NCBI RefSeq assembly: GCF_932294415.1
Contig: NC_065535.1
Location: 13,907,282-13,971,281, forward strand
Direction of reading: 5' to 3'
From: Quercus robur
Taxonomy: Eukaryota > Streptophyta > Magnoliopsida > Fagales > Fagaceae
Length of the DNA stretch: 64,000 bases
Both the position numbers and the translations under genes were made by a program. Below are positions 36,147-47,535 of this stretch, in pieces. The notes under the pieces were generated by a model. That model worked only from the letters and a program-made list of their open reading frames with translations, had not been told where the DNA came from and made no database searches. How positions within the stretch are numbered: position 1 is the stretch's first letter; every line of letters begins with the position of its first letter.

Positions 36147-39100
36147 ATGAGAAATAAGGACAGGTCTTCTTCTTGTTGCTATAATCATCGCCAACAATCC
36201 AGCAAACGTTTTTGCAATTTTTGCAAACGTTTTGGCCACAATATTGAGACTTGCTATCATCGCAACAAATCAGCTGTGTCAATTTCTACTGCTACTGTTG
36301 CTAATACTGAGAGTGTCCAACCAATGGCTTCCATCTCTGCACAGTCTAAGTCTTCAAGACGCACTTTCACTATGTCCACAGATGACCTTAAAAATATCAT
36401 TGCCAATGTCATTCGTATGGATGGTAATGCATCTTATTTCTCTTCTCTCTCAGCTTTATCTGGTATGTCTCCTTCTTCTTGGCTTATGGATTCTGCTTGT
36501 TGCAATCACATGACTCCTCATTCGTTCTTATTTTCTGAACTTAAACCTACACCACACCCTCTTAATATTCACACAGCAAATGGTTCCACTATGTCTGGTC
36601 ATAATATAGGTTCCGTTTTGATCTCCAATCTCTCAGTTCCTGGTGTCTTTAATGTTCCTGACCTTTCTTACAATTTATTTTCTGTGGGACAATTAGCTGA
36701 GTTAGGTTATCGCATTATCTTTGATTATTCTGGGTGTATTGTGCAGGATCCAAGGACGGGATAGGAGCTTGGGACCGGTCCCAGAGTTGGGCGTATGTTT
36801 CCTGTGGACAACCTTCGTCTTCCACTTGTTGCTCTTGTTTCTATTGTTGCAGCTGCTGCAGTTTCTTCTACGCCTTCCCTTGTACTTTGGCATGCTCGAC
36901 TTGGTCAAGCATCTTCCTCTCGAGTACAACAATTGGCTTCTAGAGGTTTATTAGGTTCAGTGTCTACAGAAAATTTTGATTGTATTTCATGTCAGTTAGG
37001 AAAACAACCAGCTTTGCCTTTCAATACTAGTGAATCAATATCCACTGATATCTTTGACCTTATTCGTTTTGATGTTTGGGGGCCTTTCTCTGTCTCTAGT
37101 ATTGGTGGGTCTCGATATTTTGTTGTCTTTGTTGATGATTACTCTTGCTATAGCTAGATTTTTAATATGAAATATCGTTATGAGTTATTGCAAGTATATT
37201 CTAATTTTGCAAAAATGATTGAAACTCAATTTTCCAAACGTATCAAAATTTTTCGATCTGATAATGTTCTTGAGTACACTCAATATGCTTTCCAAGCTGT
37301 TTTGCATTCCTATGGCACTGTTCATCAACTAATTTGTCCAGGTACTTCTCAGCAAAATGGTAGAGCCGAACGAAAACTTTGTCATATTCTTGACACTATT
37401 CGTGCTCTTCTTCTCTCTGCCAAAGTTCCTGCTCCTTTTTGGGGTAAAGCTGCCCTTCATGCTGTTCATGCTATTAATCACATTCCAAGTCCTGTTATTC
37501 AAAATCAAACTCCATATGAGCGCCTTTTTGGGTCACCTCCAAACTATCACCACCTTCGCTCCTTCGGTTCTGCTTGTTTCGTTCTTCTTCAGCCACATGA
37601 GCATAACAAACTTGAACCTCGGTCAAGGCTTTGTTGTTTTCTTGGCTATGGCGAAACTCAAAAGGGGTATCGGTGTTATGATCCTGTCTCTCATCGTCTT
37701 CGTGTCTCCCCGTAATGTTGTCTTTTGGGAACATCGCTTCTTTGTCGAGCTCTCTCACTTCCGTGCCTCCCTATCTTCCTCCTCTGTTTTAGATCTTTTT
37801 CCAGATGAGGCACGTATTCCTTCTATAACTGCTCCTGATCCTCCTATAGTTGCTCCTGATCCTCCTATAGACTTCTCTGTCCAACCACCAGATACCTTTG
37901 ATCCCTTTCCTAGTTCACCCTTTAATGAACAGGTGGAAGATGCATAGGTTGAAGACGAGCTACCCAACCCTGAGCTTGGGTCCCCTGCTCCTGCTCCGCC
38001 TGAAGATCTTGCATAAGACATTCCACCTCGTCACTCAACTCGGGTAAGATCCATTCTTTCACGTTTACTTGATTATCATTGTTACACTGCCCTTGTTACA
38101 CTGCCCTTGCTACACTGCATGAGCCTCACACCTATCGTAAGGCTTCCACTTACCCTTTATGGCAGATTGCAATGAAAGAGGAACTTGATGCATTATCTAA
38201 AAATTATACTTGGGATTTGGTGACTCTCCCCCCTGGGAAATCTGTGGTTGGTTGTAAGTGGATTTACAAGATTAAGACTCACTCTGATGGGTCCATTGAG
38301 CGCTACAAAGCTAGTCTTATTGCAAAAGGTTTTACACAGGAGTATGGGATTGATTATGAAGAGACCTTTGCTCTGGTTGCTCATATCTCATCTGTTCGAG
38401 CTCTCTTAGCTGTTGCTGCTGCTAGAAAATGGGACCTTTTTCAGATGGATGTCAAAAATGCATTCCTTAATGGGGATTTAAGTGAAGAAGTTTATATGCA
38501 ACCTCCTCCTGGTCTCTCTGTTGAATCAAATAAAGTTTGTTACCTTCGGCGTGCTCTTTATGGCCTTAAACAAGCTCCACGAGCTTGGTTTGCCAAATTC
38601 AGCTCTACCATCTCCCGCTTAGGTTACATGGCCAGTCATTATGATTCTGCCTTATTTCTTCGTCGCACTGACAAAGGCATTATTTTACTTCTCCTATATG
38701 TGGATGATATGATCATAACTGGTGATGATCTCAGTGGCATTCAAGAACTCAAGGATTTTCTCAGTCAGCAGTTTGAGATGAAAGATCTTGGCCATCTCAG
38801 CTACTTCTTGGGTCTTGAAATCACTCATTCTACAGATGGACTTTATATTACTCAAGCCAAGTATGCCTCTGAACTCTTGTCTCGAGCTGGACTCACTGAT
38901 AGTAAGACTGTTGACACTCCAGTTGAACTTAATGTGCATCTGACTCCGTCAGGGGGGAAACCGTTGTCTAATCCCTCTCTTTACAGACGCTTGGTTGGCA
39001 ACTTAGTTTATCTCACTGTCACTCGTCCAGACATTTCCTATGCTGTTTACCAGGTGAGTCAGTATCTGTCTGCTCCACGATCGACTCACTATGCTGCTGT

Positions 39101-39647
39101 TCTGTGCATTCTTCGATACCTAAAGGGCACTCTCTTCCATGGTCTTTTCTACTCTGCTCAGTCTTCTCTTGTTCTCCGTGCATTTTCTGATGCTGATTGG
39201 GCAGGAGATCCCACTGATCGCAGGTCTACCACTTGTTATTGCTTTCTTCTTGGTTTTTCTCTGATTTCTTAGCGAAGCAAGAAACAAACTCATGTGGCCC
39301 GCTCTAGTACTGAAGCAGAATATCGTGCCCTTGCTGATACCATATCTGAGCTCCTTTGGCTACGGTGGCTTTTCAAAGACTTAGGTGTATCCACATCCTC
39401 TGCTATTCCTCTTTATTGTGACAACCAAAGTGCCATTCATATTGCTTACAATGATGTTTTCCATGAACAGACTAAACACATCGAGATCGATTGTCATTTT
39501 ATCCGTTATCATCTTGTCCATGGTGCTCTCAAGCTGATCTCAGTTTCTTCTAAAGATCAACTTGCAGATATCTTCACCAAGTCACATCCTAAGAGACGTC
39601 TTCACACTTTGGTTGACAACCTCAAGTTGGTCTCACATCCACCTTGA
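36147..39647 (+). pseudogene. Zinc knuckle and pol region of the copia element
   Basis: Separate recognisable parts: a knuckle of form CX2CX4HX4C (CNFCKRFGHNIETC) near 36215; protease-like SWLMDSACCNHM near 36480; the pre-integrase zinc region (LWHARLGQASSSRVQQL) near 36885; the integrase core 37060-37620; RT from about 38160 (FQMDVKNAFLNGDL, LLLYVDDMIITGDD); and RNase H near 39190-39450 (FSDADWAGDPTDRRST, RSSTEAEYRALA). It is a broken fossil. Confidence 0.9.
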
Positions 39648-39660
39648 GTTTGAGGGGGGA

Positions 39661-39814
39661 TGTTAACGTGTATTAGGGTATATGGGCTTTAGGCCCACCT
39701 TGTTTACTTGTATAGCACACTTACTTGTACTGCACACTCTGCCTCCTATATGAATGCACTTATGTATATTCTATTACTTGAGAAATACAATACAATCATT
39801 CAGTATTTCTAACA
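39661..39814 (+). repeat. 3' LTR of the copia element
   Basis: The 154-bp unit pairs with 35197-35350 and is followed by target copy TTATA. Confidence 0.93.
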
Positions 39815-40565
39815 TTATATAACCTCTGACTCTCTCTTATGCATGGTTGTTACAGCCCTTCGGCTAAGTATCTTCATTTTTGGTAAATCAGTAGTATTGC
39901 TCAAAATTTCATCATTTTTCATTCATTCTCTTTTCTGGGTTTCTTTTTGTATATGTAACTCCATATTATAAAATATAATTTGGGGTGTTTTTGTGCGTGT
40001 GTAATACAAAGTCTCGAAGCAGAAGGGCAAAGCTTCAAGACCTATTGGCTGCATACCAATCCACACACACACACACCCAAAAAAAGAAAAAAAGTTTATT
40101 TCTTAAGAAATATAATCAATCAATATATTACTAAAAGCTGAAGCGTAGCTTTTAATGTTGCTACGCTTCCATTAAGCCATGTCAGCAGCCATGTCAATAT
40201 CAATTTTTTTCTAATTTTTTATACAATTTTTTAACATTTAAAGTGAATTAAAAACTCTATTATATTACAATAAAAATATCATATTTAATTTATCTTATTT
40301 TTAATTATTCTTATTTATTATTAAATTTTCAATTCCATTTTAACTTTTCATATCCCCACTACTCTCTACCTTAACTTTCTTCAACATTTCTCATTCCATT
40401 TCAACTTTTCATATCCCCACTACTCTCAAAATTAATATTATTCTATCTTTTTATATTCCTTTATTTTTGACTCTTCTTATTCCTATCCTCATGCTATAAA
40501 ATTGTCATTCTCCCTCTTATTCCATGCATAATTTCTATTTTTCCACACACAAAAGCCCACCCCTC

Positions 40566-40566
<1 letters not shown>

Positions 40567-40628
<62 letters not shown>

Positions 40629-40648
40629 TCCTTCAATTTTGGTATATA

Positions 40649-40684
<36 letters not shown>
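40567..40684. repeat. (CT)n-(TA)n microsatellite
   Basis: About 20 CT dinucleotides run directly into TA dinucleotides, interrupted by a short unique piece (40629-40645) and then more TA. Confidence 0.9.
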
Positions 40685-40688
<4 letters not shown>

Positions 40689-41321
40689 ATTTTAGTGTAA
40701 CAGGTTGACCATCAAAACATACTGATGCAGTATTGAAAGCTCCACCAAATGCATCGTAGAAATCCATTTTAGACTACTAGAAGTCAGTTAGTTTGCTAAA
40801 ATTGGAATTGACAGGTAATCTAGCTTGATACGATTTAGTTTTATATTTTATGTTGTTATCTTTTTTATTCTCATTGGTTGTTAAATGTTATATTATTGCA
40901 TTATAAAGATAGTATATAAAAATATAATATTATTTTATTACATAGCATAACTAAAATAATATGGTGTTTATTGCTATACATTTCATTTTTATTATTTTAT
41001 TCTCATCTTATTTTATTCAACATTTAAATTTAGCAACATCCTCCATATCATAATTATTTATATTTTGTCTCATTTTTTTAAAAATTAAACGTATAATATT
41101 TTATTCAATAAATAAAAATTGTTCTTATAAAGTCTTCCCATGAATTGTTATAATGCGTCAATGGAAAAATGAAATACAAAACAAATATCAATTTAGAAAC
41201 ACTCAATTAAAAAAAAAAAAAAGAATAAACAATTTTCTTATAAATTATTCCCATAAAACGTTACAATGCATTAATAGAAAAAGAGAATACAAAACACATG
41301 CTATTTTAGAAACACTAAATT

Positions 41322-41382
<61 letters not shown>
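41322..41382. repeat. (AAT)n microsatellite, about 20 units
   Basis: An uninterrupted AAT/ATA trinucleotide run inside Helitron 2. Confidence 0.9.
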
Positions 41383-42697
41383 TCAAACCAAACATATCAT
41401 AAAATAATAAACTAATAGTTATGGATGTACTAACTTCATGGCAGCAAAATGGAGTAAAATAAAAATAAAAATAAACATTACAATATGCATATTTAGTACA
41501 TTAGAATTATCATCAAATTTGGGAAAACAATAGGATGTTAACAAAGAGGGAGAGAAAGAGATTAGTAAAAAAAATCAAACGTCAATTAATTAAATAAATT
41601 AATTAGTAACCGTTAATTGGAAAACAAAGAGACCGACGGCTAAAGGAGTAAAAAATTAATTAAAGATGACCCTACGTATGTTATTATAAACTTTACAATG
41701 CAAATAAATAAATCGTTAAATTCACTTAATTAAATCATATAATCAACAATTAAATAAAATCATACAAAATTTAAACTTGAAACTAATCAAACTCTAATTT
41801 AGAAAATCATATTTATTATCAAAACTAAAAGGAAAATGTTCTTCAGTAATAATAGAAATATATAAGAAATAAAGATAAAAATTTTCAAAATCTTTTTTTT
41901 TTTGACATTTCATTTAACATTATTTATAAATAATAAAATATAAAAAAAAAGTCCTTAAATGCTTATATTCTTCACACACCATGACTTTTAAAATCAAATG
42001 AAAGGTTCGAAGAATTTAACTCTCATTTAATGCCTCTATTATGAAAATCAACAACCAATAAAATATGAAAATAGTAAGAAACGTTATAAATGAGAACATG
42101 AAAAAACTAATTTGTCACTGTTATTATGGAATAGATGTCTTTTTTTTTTTATGCATATAAGAAAATGAAATGTATAGGGTTTACTTATTAAGGTATATGT
42201 AAAGATTCACGTTAAAAAATATATGTAAATGTTTTTTGAAAAAAAAAAGTAGATGTAAGGTTTTTATTAACTTAAAAGACAATGAAAGACCAATTTTTAA
42301 TTACTACAACTGTGCCACTCTATAAATCACACACAACACTATATTCAATATCCTAAACAACATAGTTAGGCCCTTTTGAAATTTTCACAATTATTGAAAG
42401 AGAATCTCCAAATTTAATTTTTAGAAAACATCAAGACAAGTTGAATTTTATTCTTTTTAACTTCCATAGAAAAAAAAAAATTACGCACATTATTTCAACC
42501 CTTATGGAAAAGAAGGTTTACATGTAGCATACAAAACGTGTTTAATTGACTTAGAGATGTATAAATTAGTCAACCAACTATGGTAGAATTAAGGTTTCAA
42601 ATTTTAAATAAAACAATTCTACAATAATAAAAAATTATTTTGTGATAAATATGATTATGAAATGCATGATTTTTCATTAAATTAGTTCAAATTACAA

Positions 42698-42733
<36 letters not shown>

Positions 42734-42895
42734 ATCACCATAAAAAATAATCACGTGCAACGCGCGGGTCTGTGACTAGTTTCAAATTAATAAGGAACAC
42801 AAGCATTAGACTATAAGCCTTTGTAAAATGTCATTAACTTTTAATATGCTGAGACAATATTTATGGATATTTTTATAAAAAGAAAAGTTGTTATT

Positions 42896-45800
42896 CATTG
42901 CCTACATTCAGGAATATCCAGCACAAGAATGTAATCCAATTCCTCGGGGCACGTACAAGATCTCCAAGCAAGGGTGGAGCTAGAAATTTTGGTTTGAGGG
43001 GGCCGAATTACATATTTATATATACATTCATTATGCAACTACATATTGATATTTTCACACACGTGTGCGTGTTCAAGAGAATTGTTTTTTAAGTATTGTC
43101 ACCCCTAAATGTTACATATCCTCAGTGTAGTTTTTTTTCGTTTAACATTTTATGACTAAATCAAATATTAACAAACAACTCGAAACTTAACAACAACATT
43201 GAAAGACTTAATCCAAATAAATAAAAAAATAACTCTAAGTAGAAATTTCTTTTATTAAAACTTACTATTTGAACTCAACAACTAAAACTTACCAATTAAG
43301 AGAAGAAAAAACTAAAAAGACGTACTTTTTTTTCTTACAAGATGGATAGTTTGCTGTTATTAACCAATATTTTTTGGAACCCAAAATTAGTTGTTCAATT
43401 ACTTTTTTTAGGGGCCAACTTTTATTTTTTGGAGGGGTTAACTATTAATTTTAAGGTCTAATATATTTTTTAAAATTGCAAAATACATATACATTATGAA
43501 GTTTTTAAAAAAATTTGGGGGGCTTTAACCAATATTTTTTGGAACCCAAAATTAGTTGTTCAATTACTTTTTGTAGGGGCCAACTTTTATTTTTTGGAGG
43601 GGTTAGCTATTAATTTTAAGGTCTAATATTTTTAAAAAATTGCAAAATACATATACATTATGAAGTTTTTAAAAAAATTTGGGGGGGGGGGGGGGGGCAT
43701 GGTAAGTGTAGCTCCGCCCCTATCTCCAAGCCTGTGTATTGTTATGGGTAATTTTAATTTTTTATGGCATATGTATTGTGGTGCTCTGATTTACATTCAT
43801 TAGTTATAGAATTTTGATTAAAAATACATAATTGGTAAATTATTGTAGTACATATCTGGTGGAAGCATTTATGAGCACCACAATAATATAATCCATCAGG
43901 ACTCGAAAGCTGCCAATCTTTTGATGGGTGGAAATGGAATAAGATATTTTCATTTTTAGGTTATTGCCCTTTAGATCTGTATGTTTTTTGTTGTTATTGT
44001 ATATTAAGGACTACTTCTTACCTCCCCTGGAGTTACCTAAAGTCATGGCTTACTCGCTGATCACTGTCTTAGTCTAGAGATATTGATGCATGCTGGTCCT
44101 CTGCTTCATAACCATCATAGCCTGATGATGGGTTCATTGGGTTTATGATGACATAGTTAAAAACAATCATGTCAAAAAGATGTTTTAACCTATTTGACTA
44201 GTTAGTTTAAATTAAAGGACAGCTACATTTGTTGAAGTACAAATGACCAATTTAACTGTGAACTGCTTTTCAATTAACAAATTTGGCTACTACCCATGAT
44301 GTGGAACTACTCCCCAACTTAAAATTTTGACTAGTGACCCCTAATTGATTCAGCACATGATTGCAGGTAGCATGATAGGATGTGAAGGCATTAATTTCAG
44401 TTTAATAAGGACTCAGAAGTCAGAGTTCTACTTATGGTTTTCTCGAATATTGTAATTAACAGGTACGAGAGCTTATTAGGTATTAATGGATGAAAGTTGA
44501 TGAAAGGGCACTACTGATTGTCATGAAATTTTTTAATAGCCTATGTATTTCTTTTAGATTAATATTCCCTTTTCTTTCTGCTTCCAGAGTAGAGGGCAGC
44601 TGCATGCATTCTTATCCTTGATTTATTGCTTCTTCTGGATGGGAGCTTTGTTAGGTTGTTTCATGGCTGTAAACATGGCTTTAAGATTTATCTAAGTTTT
44701 TATCTACTAAATTTCAAAAAAATTGTCTACCAGGTTGTCAAGATTGCTGATTTTCTCAATCTGGTGTGACTACCGAAACTGGAACATACTTTTGGATGGC
44801 TTGAGAGGTCTGTTTCTTTATATATGAATTCAATGCTTTTTAAACATTTTACTTGATTTCAGTTGAACAAAGGATATTAAGTTTCTAGGCAGTCATAATT
44901 TTCTAGTTCTTATACCCTACTATTCAGTTTCAAAATACTGAAGAAAAAAAAGAAGGCAAATGTGAATATGGTATGCTAGATGATATCATCTTTTTAATTG
45001 CACAAAAACCAAAAAAGATTGTCAAACAGGGAGGAAAATGGGAAGAAATACTTTTAAATGAAAAAATGAATCTAGGGCTTTTAGGGAAGTTGCTTCAAAA
45101 CAATGCTTGAATAGATGAATGATGGAACCAATTTTTTATATTACTAGCATACACATAGGGTGCACCAAGGAGGGCGTGGGCCTTGAGTTATGAGGGACAT
45201 ATATAATAGATAAAAACTGGGATATAGTTTTGTTGTATCAAATCTCTATATAGCTTTTATACTGTTGAAAGTTGATACATGAATTTGTCAACCCTCTTAT
45301 GGGTTTGTTGTTTACTCACTGTTGCATGGCTTAAATGATGGTGTTGATCTTGTGGCTTTGGTAGCTTCCCCAATCGTTTGACATGTTTTTTTGTTTGTTG
45401 TTGATGCATGCAAGGTTATCGAACACAAACCATATGATCACAAAGTTGATGTTTTCAGCTTTGGATTTCTACAGTGGGAGTTGCTTACAGGAAAGGTAAT
45501 GTGCCACTTTGTTGGTAGTGATAATGAGTGCCGGTGAAGAAAATATAACTCTTCAGAAAATTACTTTGCTATATCTTCAAAAATATATGGTTGCACAGAC
45601 TTCATATCTATCATCTTGTTTTCTGACTGAAATGCCAGCTCCTGTATGAGCACTTTACGCCATTACAAGCAGCAGTTGGTGTGGTTCAGATGTTATTCCT
45701 CCATTAAATGTTTGATATTGTAAAAAAAATCTTGTTAATCTTCGTCTACCCCAACAAGATCTTCTGTTTCTGTCTTCGTTTCTAGGTCTTATTTGTGTTT

Positions 45801-46064
45801 GTGTGTGTGCGTGTGTGTGCATGTGTTTTCCCCTTTTGGTTCAAGTGAAAATTTTAGTTCATCATCACCCACTTTTTCACCAACAATATAATTGCTCTAG
45901 CCCCTGAACCTTTGACCACTAAGCGGGTGACACAACTACCTAATCTCCATGCCTACAAAGAGGGATTTAGTCCATTCCAATGAATGAGTATGCCGAGCAA
46001 ATCACATCTGCACAAAGAACCTGCTGGTATAGACTGTGTGTGTGTGAAGTGTAGGATATTTCTT

Positions 46065-46097
<33 letters not shown>

Positions 46098-46466
46098 TGA
46101 AGTTGTTTACTGGGCCTTGCAGACTAGTGGAAGACAGAAAGATCTTTTATTAATATAGAGATTTGGTGACATGAATTTCAGGGTCTGAGGCCTACAATTC
46201 CGAGTCATACTCCTCCAAAGCTTGGGGAATTGCTTGAGAGATGTTGGCAGCAAGATCCATCTTTGAGACCAGAATTCTCCAAAATTTTAGATATTTTGCG
46301 GCACATGGCCAAGAGGGTACGGAAAAGTTGTCTTTTTTTTTTTTTCTTCCACTTTGGGTTTTTATGAACTATGATCTTGGAACAGGTTGCAGATGAGAGA
46401 ATGGACCGGCAGAAGAGGAAATCTCCTTCTAGAAGGGTATCCGCTATTGTACAGAGCATCAATTGA
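42896..46466 (+). pseudogene. STY-type protein kinase pseudogene, copy 2
   Basis: This is the paralogue of 20194-23027. Parts: 42896-42969 plus 43732-43743 (NIQHKNVIQFLGARTRSPS then LCIV, split by a DNA transposon), 43848-43939 (YISGGS, HHNNIIHQDSKAANLL), 44734-44807 (VVKIADF, VTTETGTYFWMA), 45414-45495 (HKPYDHKVDVFSFGFLQWEL), about 45641-45690, 46182-46316 (GLRPTIPSHTPPKLGELLERCW) and 46386-46466. It lacks the segment from YDF to SKGM that copy 1 retains; HRD has become HQD; a deletion removes the DFG glycine and the activation-loop start; and the APE motif is lost to a stop. The kinase is non-functional. It decayed differently from copy 1, so each preserves parts the other lost. Confidence 0.85.
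42970..43722. mobile_element. MULE-like non-autonomous element inside a kinase exon
   Basis: A perfect 9-bp duplication TCTCCAAGC (42961-42969 and 43723-43731) flanks ends AAGGGTGGAGCTAG and, read inward from the right, TAGGGGCGGAGCTAC. Nine-base target copies are typical of Mutator-like elements. A segment of about 165 bp is tandemly repeated inside (about 43360-43524 and 43527-43690), each copy ending in a G run; the last is 17-18 G long. The element splits codons between RSPS and LCIV. Confidence 0.82.
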
Positions 46467-47535
46467 AGTGGCAACTGGCAAGTGAGAAGCTGTTTATAAC
46501 ACATGTAATGATGTAATAATCTTGTTTGCTGAGTTCCTTTCATTTTGTATTTCCTCCATTTGGTACTTTCTTCTGTTAATCTAACTAATTACTAGATAAT
46601 GCCTGAATGGTTACTGAATTTAGTAATAATCCAATCACTTCTGTGAGTAAATTTTTTATTTTCTTTTCCTGGGTGCCTTTGGACTGCGGTGATCTAGAAC
46701 TGAAAGGTTCAAATTTTCTCGACGTTAACATTAAGGCTGGAGGTGTTTAAGCATGAGGACCCAATTTGAAACAAGAAACCAACTAATCCACATTCAAATT
46801 CTTTTAATAGCACTTGAAATTTTCATTGTGGTATAAACTTCCTTGCCAATAAGTACGGTTTGAGATGATGTTTGATGAGCCTAGATGTCCCTCCTTCATA
46901 GCGATTCTAGTTCTATTCTATGCCCGTGACAGCAACAAATCACTCATCACCTCAGCATGTAAGAAAAGCATTTTTATATAAATTATAGTCTAAATAAAAA
47001 TTTTAGGAAATCAAAATCAGGAAATACATAATAGCCTTGCCGTCAGTTGTATTATTTTAGTATCTAATAAATTTTCCTTATTATAATTAGATGTCTTATT
47101 CTGGTAGGCATTGAACCTACCTCTCGCTTCCTTTGAGGGGTTGGGCAAGGACGCAAGGTACATCAACAATAAAACAAAAATGATACTTAGATTAGTGGAA
47201 AGTTGATGATAGAAAAATGAATAATTTTACTTTTTTTCAACATGTATATTATAGACTGAGAAACTTTGCAGAGCACCTCAGGCAAGTTACTTCCCCCCAC
47301 GCAATTAATTTCAAAACTAGCCACTTTTAAACTCGATATTCTTCGGTATTGATGATAAGTAATTAGTGGACTGCCATTTGCTAAGAAGCACATCTAAAAT
47401 AGTGCTTATACAAGTTGGTCGAATTCTTTTTATGGAACCTTTCTGAAAGCCCTTGAAACCAAGCTCTTCTCTTCTGCTAAACAATAACAGCACCACCATT
47501 TACACAAAGAAGAACGAGAAAGAAATTACTATCAG
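46467..47535. other. Intergenic region upstream of MSL copy 2
   Basis: This is homologous to 23028-24336. No gene is visible. It retains the TATA-like TATATTATAGAC near 47244-47255. Confidence 0.6.

Larger units (their letters stand above)
35197..39814 (+). mobile_element. Ty1/copia element with short LTRs, near full length, broken
   Basis: The 154-bp LTRs at 35197-35350 and 39661-39814 (TGTTAACG...TTCTAACA) differ at about 6 bases, near 96% identity, the youngest-looking LTR pair in the window. The target duplication TTATA is perfect (35192-35196 and 39815-39819). TAGTATCAGAGCC after the 5' LTR is the initiator-Met type primer site. TTTGAGGGGGGA (39649-39660) is the polypurine tract. Domain order is zinc knuckle, protease, integrase, RT, RNase H, the copia order. 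An upstream gag core was not recognised. It is a fossil with about five breaks. Confidence 0.92.
40116..42779 (+). mobile_element. Helitron 2 (non-autonomous)
   Basis: It starts TCAATCAATATATTACTAAAAGC and ends TGTGACTAG before a T; the left flank ends in A. Module 1 keeps the empty site near 19905-19920 (ATTATAATTTCAAATTAAT), confirming A|T insertion without target duplication. A GC-rich imperfect hairpin (CACGTGC-AAC-GCGCGGG, 42752-42768) stands before the CTAG. The interior is about 80% AT with an (AAT)n run (41322-41382 and 42698-42730), a CT/TA microsatellite (40567-40684) and no helicase frame. Confidence 0.88.

Noticed and set aside
43683-43697. G run as an assembly gap or artefact
   Set aside because: It falls at the end of an internal repeat whose first copy also ends in a G run, so it is probably real, though its exact length may be unreliable.
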